Assembly: GCA_937875275.1 (NCBI GenBank)
Contig: CALNCC010000079.1
Location: 1-34,004 of the forward strand
DNA from: an uncultured Dysgonomonas sp.
GTDB lineage: Bacteria; Bacteroidota; Bacteroidia; Bacteroidales; Dysgonomonadaceae
DNA length: 34,004 nt
Direction of reading: 5' to 3'
Both the position numbers and the translations under genes were made by a program. Every line of letters begins with the position of its first letter. Position 1 is the first letter of the stretch. This document shows positions 7,568 to 16,386 of the stretch, one piece after another. Under the pieces are notes generated by a model. That model was given only the letters and a program-made list of their open reading frames with translations, ran no database searches and was not told where the DNA came from.

Positions 7568-7602
7568 AAAAGCACTAATATGTCTATGACATATTAGTGC
7601 TT
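7568..7602 (-). terminator. Rho-independent terminator after DUF4270 gene
   Basis: On the minus strand, a perfect 15-bp stem with loop ATA is followed by a run of T. It lies just beyond the DUF4270 stop and ahead of the LysE promoter, so it separates the two transcription units. Confidence 0.82.
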
Positions 7603-7639
7603 CTATTATTATCAAGTTAAACCTATACGTTGTAGCGTA

Positions 7640-9016
7640 TTACGGCTTATTATATTCGGTGAAAACCAATGGCAACTTCATGTATTTTTCAGATTTTCGA
7701 AGTATTGCATTTGAGGGATACATTAAGTTATATACACCCGCTACTTGCAGCATTCCATTACTATCATACTCAGCCTTCACGTCTACCGGTATTATCTGAT
7801 ATTTCAGGTATTCAGGCACGGTCTTAGACGGATTCTCCTTGTAGTAGGTGATGTAATGATTGAGCAATTCAGATACATTTGCTGTGGTAGTCTGCCCATA
7901 AATCACATATGTGTTAGATACAATGTTGCGATATAGCAAGAACGTAGACACCCCATTAGGCAAAGATCCTTCCTCAAAGAAGTTGGTTATCGAATCGGAC
8001 GGAATCATCAATAAGAAGTCCGGCCTGTTCACAACATCTTCTTCTTTTTCTGTATATCCATATACTTTGAATGAGGCAGAGTTCAATACCGTATTTGTAT
8101 TTTTCGCCTTATTGTATATCGACTGGAAAGGGATTTTTAATTCTACATTAAGCCCTGCCGGAGAAGATAAAAATAATTCTGTTTTGTTTGGCTCCAACAA
8201 CTTATCCGGAACTTTATTCTCCACGTTGTTTAGCTGTATAACTTCGCGCGTAACAGCAAGGCGGAATGTTGAAGTTCGAATAGAGTCTCTTGTGTCATTG
8301 TAGTTCCTTCCGGTATATTTATAGTATATATCGAAGTAGGCATTGGGGGCATACAAGATTGTTCCCGAACCAACGGTTGTTGTTATATAAAGTCCTTTGA
8401 AGAACTCTCTCATCTCTTTGGTTCCGGTAAAGGTTTCTGGATTGGTACGCCATTGGGCAAGGAATTTCTCTCCAAAAGATTTGTTTACAAGCGTAGACAT
8501 ACTCATTGCCGGGGTAGCTTTTTTCGCCTCATCAATAGTGAATAGACCTTGTCCTAAGAACACCGTTTTGTCACAAAAATCGGCAATGTCGTGATTCGTA
8601 TATATATCGGTCTTCTCCAAATTCTTTTTATTGACCTCGTATATAGACAAGCCGATAGGAGATAGCGTGTCTCCGGCATATCCGGATAGTAGGATACGTA
8701 CCTTTGCTGAATCCACTGATATTGCATTTTTATGGAATGCCTGATCTTCGGGGCAATAGAACTCACACAAATAGTCTGACTTTATTTTGCCAAAATCATC
8801 ACTCACATATTCTCCCAATATACCCACAAACGTTCTGGCGTATATCTTATCTACCGCAATGGTAGAGGCTTCCATGTTTACCGTGTCTACCGACAGGAAG
8901 ATGTCATCACCTCCGGGCTTTGTGTCCAATCCTACCGAATTGAGATCGTCATCACACGATATATTCATCAGGCAGAGGGCTGATATTGCAATGTATAAAT
9001 AATAATTAAACTTCAT
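7640..9016 (-). CDS. DUF4270-family surface lipoprotein
   Basis: This 458-residue protein has a lipoprotein signal peptide (hydrophobic residues 5-19, Cys21 as lipidation site after NIS). The three Asp directly after Cys21 fit the acidic export signal that sends Bacteroidota lipoproteins to the cell surface. The opening CDDDLNSVGLDTKP, and repeated beta-strand-like segments such as DSAKVRILLSGY and STFRLAVTREVIQL, match DUF4270, a family whose biochemical role is not established. It follows the glycogen-synthase-like gene on the same strand, with a terminator hairpin between them, as is usual in Bacteroidales. Complete, with its own terminator downstream. Confidence 0.85.
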   Translation of the reverse strand: MKFNYYLYIAISALCLMNISCDDDLNSVGLDTKPGGDDIFLSVDTVNMEASTIAVDKIYARTFVGILGEYVSDDFGKIKSDYLCEFYCPEDQAFHKNAISVDSAKVRILLSGYAGDTLSPIGLSIYEVNKKNLEKTDIYTNHDIADFCDKTVFLGQGLFTIDEAKKATPAMSMSTLVNKSFGEKFLAQWRTNPETFTGTKEMREFFKGLYITTTVGSGTILYAPNAYFDIYYKYTGRNYNDTRDSIRTSTFRLAVTREVIQLNNVENKVPDKLLEPNKTELFLSSPAGLNVELKIPFQSIYNKAKNTNTVLNSASFKVYGYTEKEEDVVNRPDFLLMIPSDSITNFFEEGSLPNGVSTFLLYRNIVSNTYVIYGQTTTANVSELLNHYITYYKENPSKTVPEYLKYQIIPVDVKAEYDSNGMLQVAGVYNLMYPSNAILRKSEKYMKLPLVFTEYNKP

Positions 9017-9057
9017 CTAATATTATGTTAGTTTTTAAACTGGCCTCAAATATCCTA

Positions 9058-9093
9058 AAAAATGCTGTTTTCTTGAAATAAAACAGCATTTTT
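9058..9093 (-). terminator. Terminator between glycogen-synthase-like and DUF4270 genes
   Basis: A perfect 14-bp stem (9058-9071 with 9080-9093) encloses an 8-base loop, with T residues at its minus-strand 3' end. It sits 23 bases after the glycogen-synthase-like stop. No clear TAnnTTTG box lies between it and DUF4270, so partial read-through into DUF4270 is possible. Confidence 0.85.
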
Positions 9094-9116
9094 CTCAATT
9101 TATTATTTTTATGTCT

Positions 9117-9926
9117 TTACAAATTATCGTAAAAATCATTTATTGCATCAACCGAAGCCTCTAAGTCGCCTTGATAGAGCAAATGTTTCTTTCCCGATTT
9201 TGATACGTAATCTAATACCTCTGCATTCGTATTGTCCTCTATTTGAATGACTCCATCCGAATAGTCTATCGCAAATTTAGTCAATGTTTCAAAATCCACA
9301 TCTTTTCCTTTCAGTTGCTCTACATGTTTGTCGTTTATGTTATTAAACTTAACATTAGCATGGAACTTGTCTGTGAAAGATTTTTTAAAATCATCTTGAT
9401 ATAGCGAATAAACGACCTTTGAGTTTTTAAAACATGGATCGTCGCCATATGCAGTTTTAATGTATAAAGGGGTCAAAGCCGTCATCCAGCCATGACAATG
9501 TATCACATCCGGAATCCAGCGAAGTTTTTTCACGGTTTCCAGCACCCCTCTCACATAAAAAATACTTCTGTCGCTGTTATCATCAAACTCGTTGCCGTCA
9601 TCATCGATCACCGTCGCTTTGCGCTTGAAGAAATCATCGTTGTCGATGAAGTAAATCTGCATGCGGGCAGCCTGTATCGATGCTACTTTTATTATTAACG
9701 GATGATCTGTGTCATCGATAATAAGATTCATACCCGACAAGCGGATAACTTCGTGAAGTTGATTGCGTCTTTCATTAATATTCCCGAAACGGGGCATAAA
9801 TGTTCTGATCTCTTTCCCTCTTTCCTGTATTGCTTGTGGTAAATGTCTACACGTTGTCGAAATTGGAGATTCCGGTAGATACGGCGTTATTTCCTGAGCA
9901 ATAAATAGGATTTTCTTTGTACTCAT
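9117..9926 (-). CDS. Glycogen/starch synthase-like protein, N-terminal GT5 domain only
   Basis: This 269-residue protein matches the N-terminal Rossmann half of GT5 glycogen synthases: KILFIAQEITPYLPES at the start, the regular FMPRFGNINERRNQ segment (43-56), and VIHCHGWMTALTPLY, which matches the GT5 H-x-HDW-type element. It lacks the C-terminal half with the second nucleotide-sugar lobe. The usual KxGGL motif, which binds ADP-glucose, is replaced by PESPISTT near residue 18. Full enzymes have about 480 residues, so this is probably not an active synthase. Short versions beside DUF4270 and panC are typical in Bacteroidales, so it is likely a conserved gene, not a recent truncation. Its function is unknown. 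Confidence 0.8.
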   Translation of the reverse strand: MSTKKILFIAQEITPYLPESPISTTCRHLPQAIQERGKEIRTFMPRFGNINERRNQLHEVIRLSGMNLIIDDTDHPLIIKVASIQAARMQIYFIDNDDFFKRKATVIDDDGNEFDDNSDRSIFYVRGVLETVKKLRWIPDVIHCHGWMTALTPLYIKTAYGDDPCFKNSKVVYSLYQDDFKKSFTDKFHANVKFNNINDKHVEQLKGKDVDFETLTKFAIDYSDGVIQIEDNTNAEVLDYVSKSGKKHLLYQGDLEASVDAINDFYDNL

Positions 9927-9960
9927 ACTATTTAATTATACATCTTTTAGATTCGAACTA

Positions 9961-9968
9961 CAAAGATA
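9961..9968 (-). promoter_or_regulatory. -7 box for the glycogen-synthase-like gene
   Basis: Minus-strand TATCTTTG is an exact TAnnTTTG match 34 bases upstream of the start codon. A TTTG lies 23 bases before it (9992-9995), near the expected -33 position. This region also separates the gene from the divergent panC. Confidence 0.65.
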
Positions 9969-10189
9969 ATAAAAAAAAATCTGGTTTTATGCAAATTTAT
10001 TCGCACAATCTATTAATCGTCAGATAAATTATATATACAACGCCTTGATCCAACGTCTTTTTGCGAAAAATAAAAAAGAATCGTAAAAAGAAGTCTATAA
10101 TTTCATGTTTCCACAAATATTTTGTTGCTTTGTATCCTCAAATAATCATTATGCCGATACTATATCGTGGCGGCTTATTTTTTTTGATA

Positions 10190-11053
10190 ATGAACATTGT
10201 ATATACTATAAACGAGTTGCAATCTTCACTCGGCAGGTTCAAAGAAGACGGTAAAAGTGTAGGGTATGTGCCCACCATGGGGGCATTGCACAGCGGACAC
10301 CTGTCTCTTGTACAAGGCGCATTGATGGAGAACGATATATGCGTTGTTTCGATCTTTGTGAACCCGACACAATTCAATAATAAAGAGGATTTGGAGAAAT
10401 ATCCTCGCGACCTTGAGCGAGACTGTGATTTGTTGCATAAGATAAGCAGCAAGGTTGTCGTTTTTGCTCCATCGGTCAGTGAAGTATATCCTTCGCCCGA
10501 TACAAGACAGTTCGACTTTGGTCAATTAGATAAAGTGATGGAAGGTAAATTCCGTCCGGGACACTTCAATGGAGTAGCTCAGGTTGTCAGCCGCTTGTTC
10601 GACATCGTTAAACCCGACAAAGCTTACTTCGGAGAGAAAGATTTTCAACAATTAGCCATCATCAGACAAATGGTGAAAATGCTGAATCTTGACATCCAAA
10701 TCGTAGCGATGCCTATCGTCCGCCAAGAAAGTGGATTAGCACTGAGCAGTCGCAACGAACGATTGACTGACGGACAAAAAATAATTGCAACGAATATATC
10801 CCGAACTCTCTTTCAGAGTAGAGATGAGTGGATGCCTCAATTTTCAGTAAAAGAGACCATCTGTAAAACAATAGACAAGGTAAATTCTTTCGACGGATTG
10901 CAGGTAGAGTATTTCGAGATTGTGGATGGCGACACATTGCAGCCTGTTGCCTCATGGGGTGAATCTGAATACATCGTAGGATGCATTACCGTTTTTTGTG
11001 GCGATGTACGCCTTATAGATAACATTGTATACATAGCAGAAAACCAAAAATAA
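10190..11053 (+). CDS. panC: Pantothenate synthetase (pantoate-beta-alanine ligase)
   Basis: PanC joins pantoate and beta-alanine using ATP to make pantothenate, the precursor of coenzyme A. I chose the ATG at 10190, giving 287 residues, the usual length. The frame stays open upstream to a TTG at 10061, but those extra 43 residues are basic and unlike the family. Motifs include VPTMGALHSGH (27-37, the HxGH nucleotide site), FVNPTQF (56-62), KFRPGHFNGVA (120-130), YFGEKDFQQL (146-155) and the KMSKS-like LALSSRNERL (183-192). panD starts 2 bases after its stop, so beta-alanine supply and use are co-expressed. Confidence 0.97.
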   Translation: MNIVYTINELQSSLGRFKEDGKSVGYVPTMGALHSGHLSLVQGALMENDICVVSIFVNPTQFNNKEDLEKYPRDLERDCDLLHKISSKVVVFAPSVSEVYPSPDTRQFDFGQLDKVMEGKFRPGHFNGVAQVVSRLFDIVKPDKAYFGEKDFQQLAIIRQMVKMLNLDIQIVAMPIVRQESGLALSSRNERLTDGQKIIATNISRTLFQSRDEWMPQFSVKETICKTIDKVNSFDGLQVEYFEIVDGDTLQPVASWGESEYIVGCITVFCGDVRLIDNIVYIAENQK

Positions 11054-11055
11054 AA

Positions 11056-11409
11056 ATGGTTATAGAAGTTATAAAATCGAAATTGCACAGAGTTACTGTT
11101 ACTGAAGCTAACCTGAATTATATTGGCAGCATCACCATAGATGAAGATCTGATGGATGCTGTAAACATCATCGAGGGCGAAAAAGTACAAATTGTAAACA
11201 ATAACAATGGCGAACGTTTAGAGACATACGTCATCAAAGGGAAACGTGGTTCGGGATCTATTTGCCTGAATGGAGCTGCCGCCCGCAAGGTGCAACCGGG
11301 GGATATTGTTATCATCATGTCTTATGCTCAAATAGACTTTGAGGAAGCCAAGTCATTCAAGCCTTGGGTGGCATTTCCCGACACTAAGACTAATAAAATT
11401 ATAAGATAA
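11056..11409 (+). CDS. panD: Aspartate 1-decarboxylase precursor
   Basis: PanD decarboxylates aspartate to beta-alanine for PanC. It is made as an inactive chain that cuts itself between Gly24 and Ser25 to give a pyruvoyl cofactor. The site is visible as YIGSITID (22-29), after the conserved start MVIEVIKSKLHRVTVTEANL with Lys9. The 117-residue length is typical. Later segments GSGSICLNGAAARKVQPGD and IIMSYAQI fit the double-psi barrel. Coupled to panC by a 2-base gap. Confidence 0.97.
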   Translation: MVIEVIKSKLHRVTVTEANLNYIGSITIDEDLMDAVNIIEGEKVQIVNNNNGERLETYVIKGKRGSGSICLNGAAARKVQPGDIVIIMSYAQIDFEEAKSFKPWVAFPDTKTNKIIR

Positions 11410-11448
11410 GACTCTCTTCTTAATTATCTTTCTAACCCAATAAATAGA

Positions 11449-12780
11449 ATGTACACCTACCGTGATATATGGAAGGTCAGCGTGCCTATCATGCTTGGCT
11501 TGCTTGCTCAAAATATTGTGCAGCTTACTGCAACATACTTCCTTGGCATGGTGGGACCCGTTGAACAAGGCGCATCGGGCTTGGCGGGTATTTATTACAT
11601 CGCCTGTTTTGTGATATGTTTCGGATTCAGCATCGGAGGACAGATATTGATCAGCCGACGCAATGGAGAAAAAAATTATGACAAGATAGGTACGATTGTC
11701 ATTCAAGGTGTATTGTTTCTGTTGCTGCTTGCAACGGTTCTCTTCTTTGGCTCAGGATTTATTTCTCACAATATCCTGTCCCTGTTTATGAAATCACAAG
11801 AGGTGTACGAGGCTGTCGACACTTACCTGTCGTGGCGCATATACGGATTCTTTTTTGCAGCAATCAATGTCATGTTCCGTGCTTTTTATGTGGGCATAGC
11901 CCGCACATCCGTCTTGACGATTAATGCTGTGGTAATGGGTGTTGTCAACTTTATAGGCGACTATACTCTTATCTTTGGTAACTTCGGATTCCCTGAATTA
12001 GGAATTGCCGGTGCCGGTATAGCTGCTGTTATTTCAGAGATAGCATCAGTCTTATTCTTTATTGCGTATACTATAAAAACAGTCGATCTCAAAAAGTACG
12101 GATTCAGCATCGACCACATCAGATTTAAGCTTTCTGTTATAAAAAACATATTGAGTATATCATCATTTACGATGGCACAATATCTGATATCCATGTCTAT
12201 TTGGTTTATATTTTTTATAGCAATAGAGCAACATTCCGAAGAAGCATTGGTAATAACAAATATTGTGCGAAATTTCTATATGGTATTTTTTATTCCGATG
12301 AATGCCTTTGCCACAACAGCCAATACATTGGTTGGGAATACAATGGGGGCATCTCGTGTAAAAGATGTTGTCCCACTCGTCAAAAGAATCGCACTACTCA
12401 GCCTCAGTGTTATATTAGTGCTGATGGTAGTAACGGTATCAGGTGCTGAGTTTTGGATATCATTTCTCGCACCACACAAAGATGCAGCACTGATTGCCGC
12501 AACAGTTGCGCCTCTCTTGGTGGTTGTTTTCATGCTGCCGGTGTGCAGCGTAGCAAATGTCGCTTTCAATGCTATATCGGGAACCGGAAACACGCGCGAT
12601 GCACTCATCATGGAGATTGTAACATTGATTCTGTATGTTGCGTATATGTACTGGATTGTTATCTACAAGCAATCTTCGGTTACCGTAGCCTGGACAGTGG
12701 AATATGTATATTGGGGATCACTCTTGATTTTCTCTTTATTATATTTCAAATACGCAAAATGGCAAAAGAAAAGAATATAG
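11449..12780 (+). CDS. MATE-family multidrug/metabolite exporter
   Basis: This 443-residue inner-membrane protein has about 12 hydrophobic helices in two similar halves, as in MATE (MatE/NorM-type) exporters, which expel organic cations in exchange for Na+ or H+. The start is characteristic: WKVSVPIMLGLLAQNIVQL, then TYFLGMVG. Each half keeps the Gly/Pro-rich helix contacts, for example GIAGAGIAAVISE (about 185-197) and NTLVGNTMGASR (about 288-299). It begins 39 bases after panD and may be read with panCD. The convergent unit beyond is separated by a strong bidirectional terminator. The substrate is unknown. Confidence 0.92.
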   Translation: MYTYRDIWKVSVPIMLGLLAQNIVQLTATYFLGMVGPVEQGASGLAGIYYIACFVICFGFSIGGQILISRRNGEKNYDKIGTIVIQGVLFLLLLATVLFFGSGFISHNILSLFMKSQEVYEAVDTYLSWRIYGFFFAAINVMFRAFYVGIARTSVLTINAVVMGVVNFIGDYTLIFGNFGFPELGIAGAGIAAVISEIASVLFFIAYTIKTVDLKKYGFSIDHIRFKLSVIKNILSISSFTMAQYLISMSIWFIFFIAIEQHSEEALVITNIVRNFYMVFFIPMNAFATTANTLVGNTMGASRVKDVVPLVKRIALLSLSVILVLMVVTVSGAEFWISFLAPHKDAALIAATVAPLLVVVFMLPVCSVANVAFNAISGTGNTRDALIMEIVTLILYVAYMYWIVIYKQSSVTVAWTVEYVYWGSLLIFSLLYFKYAKWQKKRI

Positions 12781-12781
12781 A

Positions 12782-12827
12782 AGCAAAAAGAAGCCGACGG
12801 ATTTATTTTCGTCGGCTTCTTTTTGCT
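12782..12827. terminator. Bidirectional Rho-independent terminator between MATE gene and pgl
   Basis: A perfect 18-bp stem (12782-12799 with 12810-12827) encloses a 10-base loop. The arms contain A5 and T5 tracts, so U-rich 3' ends form in both directions. It lies between convergent genes, 1 base after the MATE stop and 23 bases from the pgl stop. Confidence 0.92.
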
Positions 12828-12850
12828 CAGAGTAAATCCGAGTTTATTTG

Positions 12851-13579
12851 TTATACATTGAGCATGCTTGCTGCATCTTCATCCATAAACCAGTATAGAT
12901 ATCCCCGTTTAGGATTGACACGTGCGGCAGGATATTTATTCAAAAATATTTCTCTATCCTTGATTATATCCTTCACCTTTTGTGCTTTATTCTCACCCAT
13001 TACAAGGAATACAACATATTGCGCATTGTTTATGACTGTTCCACTCACCGAAACACGCTTCATCTTACTCGCCGGATGCTCGCCGACAACACATGTTTTT
13101 TTACTATCCCATAGTTTCATCTGATTGGGAAAGATTGAGGCTGTGTGTCCGTCATCTCCCAGTCCGAGCATTACAAGTTCGAAGCATGGCACACCTTCGT
13201 TTTGCAGGAGTTTTCGTTCTAAGATTTGCCCGTAACGTTCCGCTTCTTCTTCCGGTTCGCTCTCTCCATGTATTCTGCGTACATTCCTCGGCAATATATT
13301 AGGAATTTTCGACAGCAGATGCTCTTTAGTCATGCTGTAATTGTTCATGTCGTTTTCGAGAGGGACACAGCGTTCATCTCCCCAAAAGAGAGTGATGCGT
13401 TCCCACGGAATCGAATCGGTACAGTTTTCAGCCCAATAATCGAAGATCGCTTTGGGTGTAGTTCCTCCCGACAAGGCGATATTCATGTGCGGGTACACTT
13501 TTAGTAAATTCAGGATAAAGTCTGTAAAGCCTTTGCTCAAAGCTTCTGCGTTAGGATAAATTTTCAGTTTTTCTTCCAT
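12851..13579 (-). CDS. pgl: 6-phosphogluconolactonase (DevB type)
   Basis: Pgl hydrolyses 6-phosphogluconolactone to 6-phosphogluconate, step two of the oxidative pentose phosphate pathway. The 242-residue protein belongs to the glucosamine-6-phosphate isomerase-like fold: LSGGTTPK (36-43, phosphate site), FWGDERCVP (65-73) and GLGDDGHTASIFP (139-151, with the conserved catalytic Asp/His region). It follows zwf with a 9-base gap, so the pair is co-transcribed. Last gene of the gnd-zwf-pgl unit, facing the bidirectional terminator. Confidence 0.96.
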   Translation of the reverse strand: MEEKLKIYPNAEALSKGFTDFILNLLKVYPHMNIALSGGTTPKAIFDYWAENCTDSIPWERITLFWGDERCVPLENDMNNYSMTKEHLLSKIPNILPRNVRRIHGESEPEEEAERYGQILERKLLQNEGVPCFELVMLGLGDDGHTASIFPNQMKLWDSKKTCVVGEHPASKMKRVSVSGTVINNAQYVVFLVMGENKAQKVKDIIKDREIFLNKYPAARVNPKRGYLYWFMDEDAASMLNV

Positions 13580-13588
13580 TATCTTTAT

Positions 13589-15130
13589 TTATAATTCACA
13601 ATACATACCATCATCGGCAAGATTCTTACACGGATATCTCCATGTATAATCTTTTCCATCTATGAGGCTGTCTGCATTCTCCGGTCCCCATGTTCCCGAA
13701 GGATATCCATGCAGCGCTGCATTCGGATTATCTTTCCAATAATCGAGTATCGGCTGAACGAATTTCCATGTAGCCTCCAAAGCATCGCCCCGTATATACA
13801 GCGTAGAATCGCCGGTCATGCAGTCTAATAGCAGACGTTCATATGCTTCCGGCACATACGTTCCGTGCAGATTGGAATAATGGAAATCGAGATTCACATT
13901 TGCCACTTCGTAGCCGTTTCCCGGTATTTTCATTATCGTTTTCAACAAGATCCCCTCATCAGGATGGATACGCAAAATTAATTGATTATCTTGATTAAAC
14001 GAATCTTTGTTGTCAATAAATAATCGGTGAGGAACCGGATTGAAGTGTATAACTACCTCCGAGACCCTTGTGGGAAGGCGTTTCCCCGTTCTCACATAAA
14101 ATGGCACTCCCGCCCAACGCCAGTTGTCGATAAACAGTTTCATGGCGAAATATGTTTCAGTTTTAGATTCGGGATCAACACCTTTTTCTTCTCTGTAACC
14201 CGTCATTTCTTTACCTCTCACTGTTGCCGGCATGTATTGTCCCCTCAGTACATTGTGCTCCAAATCGTCTTTACTCAGTGGGCGCAAAGCTTCAAAGACC
14301 TTCAATTTTTCGTTGCGGATAGCTTCGGACTGGATCGACATCGGTGGCTCCATCGCAACTAAGGCCAGCAATTGCAATAAGTGATTCTGTACCATATCCC
14401 GCAAAGCTCCGGCATGGTCATAATATCCTCCACGGCTCTCTACACCAATACTTTCTGCCGCCGTTATTTCGACATGATGAATGTAATTTCGATTCCATAG
14501 TGGCTCATATATTCCATTTGCAAAACGTGTAACGAGAATGTTCTGGACAGTTTCTTTCCCTAAATAATGATCGATACGGTATATCTGATCTTCTTTATAA
14601 TTTTCTCGTAGCGACTCGTTTAGCTTGAGGGCAGATTCAAGATCTATACCAAAGGGTTTCTCTACAATCAGTCGGCGAAATCCCTGATCTTGTTTGTTCA
14701 ATCCTTGTGCAGCTAAATAGCGAGGAATGAGTTCGTATAAATTGGGGGGAGTGGATAGATAGAATATATAATTTCCTTTTGTTTTACAGTCTTTGTTGAG
14801 TGTGTCGAGACGTTCTTTTAGTTTTTTATATTCTTTCGCATCCTCTGTGTTTATGGAAAGATAGTGCAATTTGTCGCAAAAAGCGTCAATAACACTTTCT
14901 TCCGTATCTTTGGCTATCGCAAATTGCCGTATTCCATCCTTCATCTTTTTTCTGAAATCGGTGTCGGAAAATGAGGTGCGAGCTACGCCAAGTACCGCAA
15001 AATTCTCCGGAAGAGCCTTTTGCATGTAAAGTCCAAAAATGGAAGGTATTAATTTTCGATATGTCAAATCGCCCGATGCCCCGAAGATAATTAATATCTG
15101 ACATGGCGGTACAGTTCTATTCAATCCCAT
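13589..15130 (-). CDS. zwf: Glucose-6-phosphate 1-dehydrogenase
   Basis: Zwf oxidises glucose-6-phosphate to 6-phosphogluconolactone with NADP+ (or NAD+ in some relatives), the entry step of the oxidative branch. The 513-residue protein has the normal length. Signatures are the coenzyme loop GASGDLTYRK (17-26), EKPFG (157-161) and the substrate and catalytic motif RIDHYLGKE (185-193). The start MGLNRTVPPCQILIIFGASG puts the Rossmann glycine loop at the expected distance. It lies between gnd (65 bases upstream) and pgl (9 bases downstream), in reaction-related order. Confidence 0.98.
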   Translation of the reverse strand: MGLNRTVPPCQILIIFGASGDLTYRKLIPSIFGLYMQKALPENFAVLGVARTSFSDTDFRKKMKDGIRQFAIAKDTEESVIDAFCDKLHYLSINTEDAKEYKKLKERLDTLNKDCKTKGNYIFYLSTPPNLYELIPRYLAAQGLNKQDQGFRRLIVEKPFGIDLESALKLNESLRENYKEDQIYRIDHYLGKETVQNILVTRFANGIYEPLWNRNYIHHVEITAAESIGVESRGGYYDHAGALRDMVQNHLLQLLALVAMEPPMSIQSEAIRNEKLKVFEALRPLSKDDLEHNVLRGQYMPATVRGKEMTGYREEKGVDPESKTETYFAMKLFIDNWRWAGVPFYVRTGKRLPTRVSEVVIHFNPVPHRLFIDNKDSFNQDNQLILRIHPDEGILLKTIMKIPGNGYEVANVNLDFHYSNLHGTYVPEAYERLLLDCMTGDSTLYIRGDALEATWKFVQPILDYWKDNPNAALHGYPSGTWGPENADSLIDGKDYTWRYPCKNLADDGMYCEL

Positions 15131-15195
15131 AATCTGTATTTTCTTATACCCGGCTCGACACCCATCTGCACAAGCCGGATATATGTATATCTATT

Positions 15196-16092
15196 TTAAG
15201 CTTTTTTAATTTCGTGCCCGCCAAACTGGTTACGCATGGCTGCAAGGAGCTTCATTGCATACGAACTATCTTGGCGCGATTGGAAACGGGTGTAGAGTGA
15301 TGCTGTGATGACATGAGCCGGAACATCGAAATCGATTGCTGTCTGCACCGTCCAACGACCCTCTCCACTATCAGACACATAATCTTTTATATCTGTCAAT
15401 TCTACATCCTCGCTCAGTGCATTACCAATCAGCTCTAACAACCACGACCGTACTACAGAGCCTTGCATCCATGTTTGAGATACTTTTTCTAAGTCTACAT
15501 CGTATGGGGAGTTTTTCATTATTTCAAAACCTTCGGCATAAGCTTGCATCATTCCATATTCGATGCCGTTATGAACCATCTTTACCATGTGTCCCGATCC
15601 GCTTTCGCCACAATATATATATCCATTTTCGGGAGCAAGGGTTTTGAATATTGGCTCAACATAATCACAGGCTTGTTTCTCGCCGCCATACATCAGGCAG
15701 TACCCGTTCTTCAATCCCCATACGCCACCACTGGTTCCGCAGTCGAGATATTTCACTCCCTTAGCCGCCACTTTTTTTCCACGCTCCACAGTTTCACGCC
15801 AGTAGCTGTTTCCTCCATCAATAATAATGTCGCCGGGAGAAAGAAGAGCGAGCAAGGTTTCTATATTTTCATCAACAGGTTTTCCGGCAGGAACCATGAG
15901 CCAAACAATCTTTGGACCATCCAATTTGCCGACTAAGTCTTTCAAACTGTCGGATGCAACAGCACCTTTCGATACAGCCTCGTCAATCTTTGGTCTTGAC
16001 TGGTTATAAACAACAACTTGGTGTCCTCCTAACAAAAGGCGTTCAACCATTTTTCCGCCCATTTTTCCTAAACCTACGAATCCAATTTTCAT
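15196..16092 (-). CDS. gnd: 6-phosphogluconate dehydrogenase, decarboxylating (short form)
   Basis: Gnd oxidatively decarboxylates 6-phosphogluconate to ribulose-5-phosphate. At 298 residues it is the short form, common in Bacteroidota and some Gram-positives, rather than the ~470-residue enteric enzyme. It opens with the Rossmann loop GFVGLGKMGGKM (4-15). Further motifs are DGGNSYWRET, the substrate loop CGTSGGVWGLKNGYCLMYGG and the catalytic helix GSGHMVKMVHNGIEYGMMQ with its conserved Lys and Asn. Some short forms prefer NAD+; I cannot settle coenzyme choice here. First gene of the pathway operon, divergent from tRNA-Ala. Confidence 0.95.
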   Translation of the reverse strand: MKIGFVGLGKMGGKMVERLLLGGHQVVVYNQSRPKIDEAVSKGAVASDSLKDLVGKLDGPKIVWLMVPAGKPVDENIETLLALLSPGDIIIDGGNSYWRETVERGKKVAAKGVKYLDCGTSGGVWGLKNGYCLMYGGEKQACDYVEPIFKTLAPENGYIYCGESGSGHMVKMVHNGIEYGMMQAYAEGFEIMKNSPYDVDLEKVSQTWMQGSVVRSWLLELIGNALSEDVELTDIKDYVSDSGEGRWTVQTAIDFDVPAHVITASLYTRFQSRQDSSYAMKLLAAMRNQFGGHEIKKA

Positions 16093-16365
16093 AATAATCT
16101 TATATTTTAGTTATTTATTAATTCTCTTGTTTATTAACATTCAACTCTTACATAAAGTTTTATTGTTTTATGCTATTGCGAATTTACGTGTTTTGGATGA
16201 TAAAGAGTAGGTGATAGCTATATAATCTTTATGTAAATACATATACACCTTTACATCAGCAGATTGCCACATTAGAATTGTGGATAGATAATATTTATGA
16301 TACTATACAGATAGCCGTGATTAATAAATCGTATCTATATTGGCATGGAATATTGGAAAAAGTTA

Positions 16366-16373
16366 TATCTTTA
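16366..16373 (+). promoter_or_regulatory. Possible -7 box for tRNA-Ala
   Basis: TATCTTTA matches seven of eight positions of TAnnTTTG, 13 bases before the mature tRNA start. An ATTG 23 bases upstream (16339-16342) is a possible, slightly distant -33 element. The rest of the 294-bp gnd-tRNA gap shows nothing I can call. Confidence 0.4.
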
Positions 16374-16386
16374 CGCCACGAAACAT

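Noticed and set aside
10061..10189. N-terminal extension of PanC from a TTG codon
   Set aside because: The added 43 residues are rich in Lys and aromatic residues, unlike PanC, and the ATG at 10190 gives the normal length.
12453..13124. 223-residue plus-strand frame across the MATE gene end, terminator and pgl
   Set aside because: It is a shadow: it runs out of frame through the MATE gene, through an 18-bp terminator stem and antisense to pgl, and is Cys- and Arg-rich without any domain.
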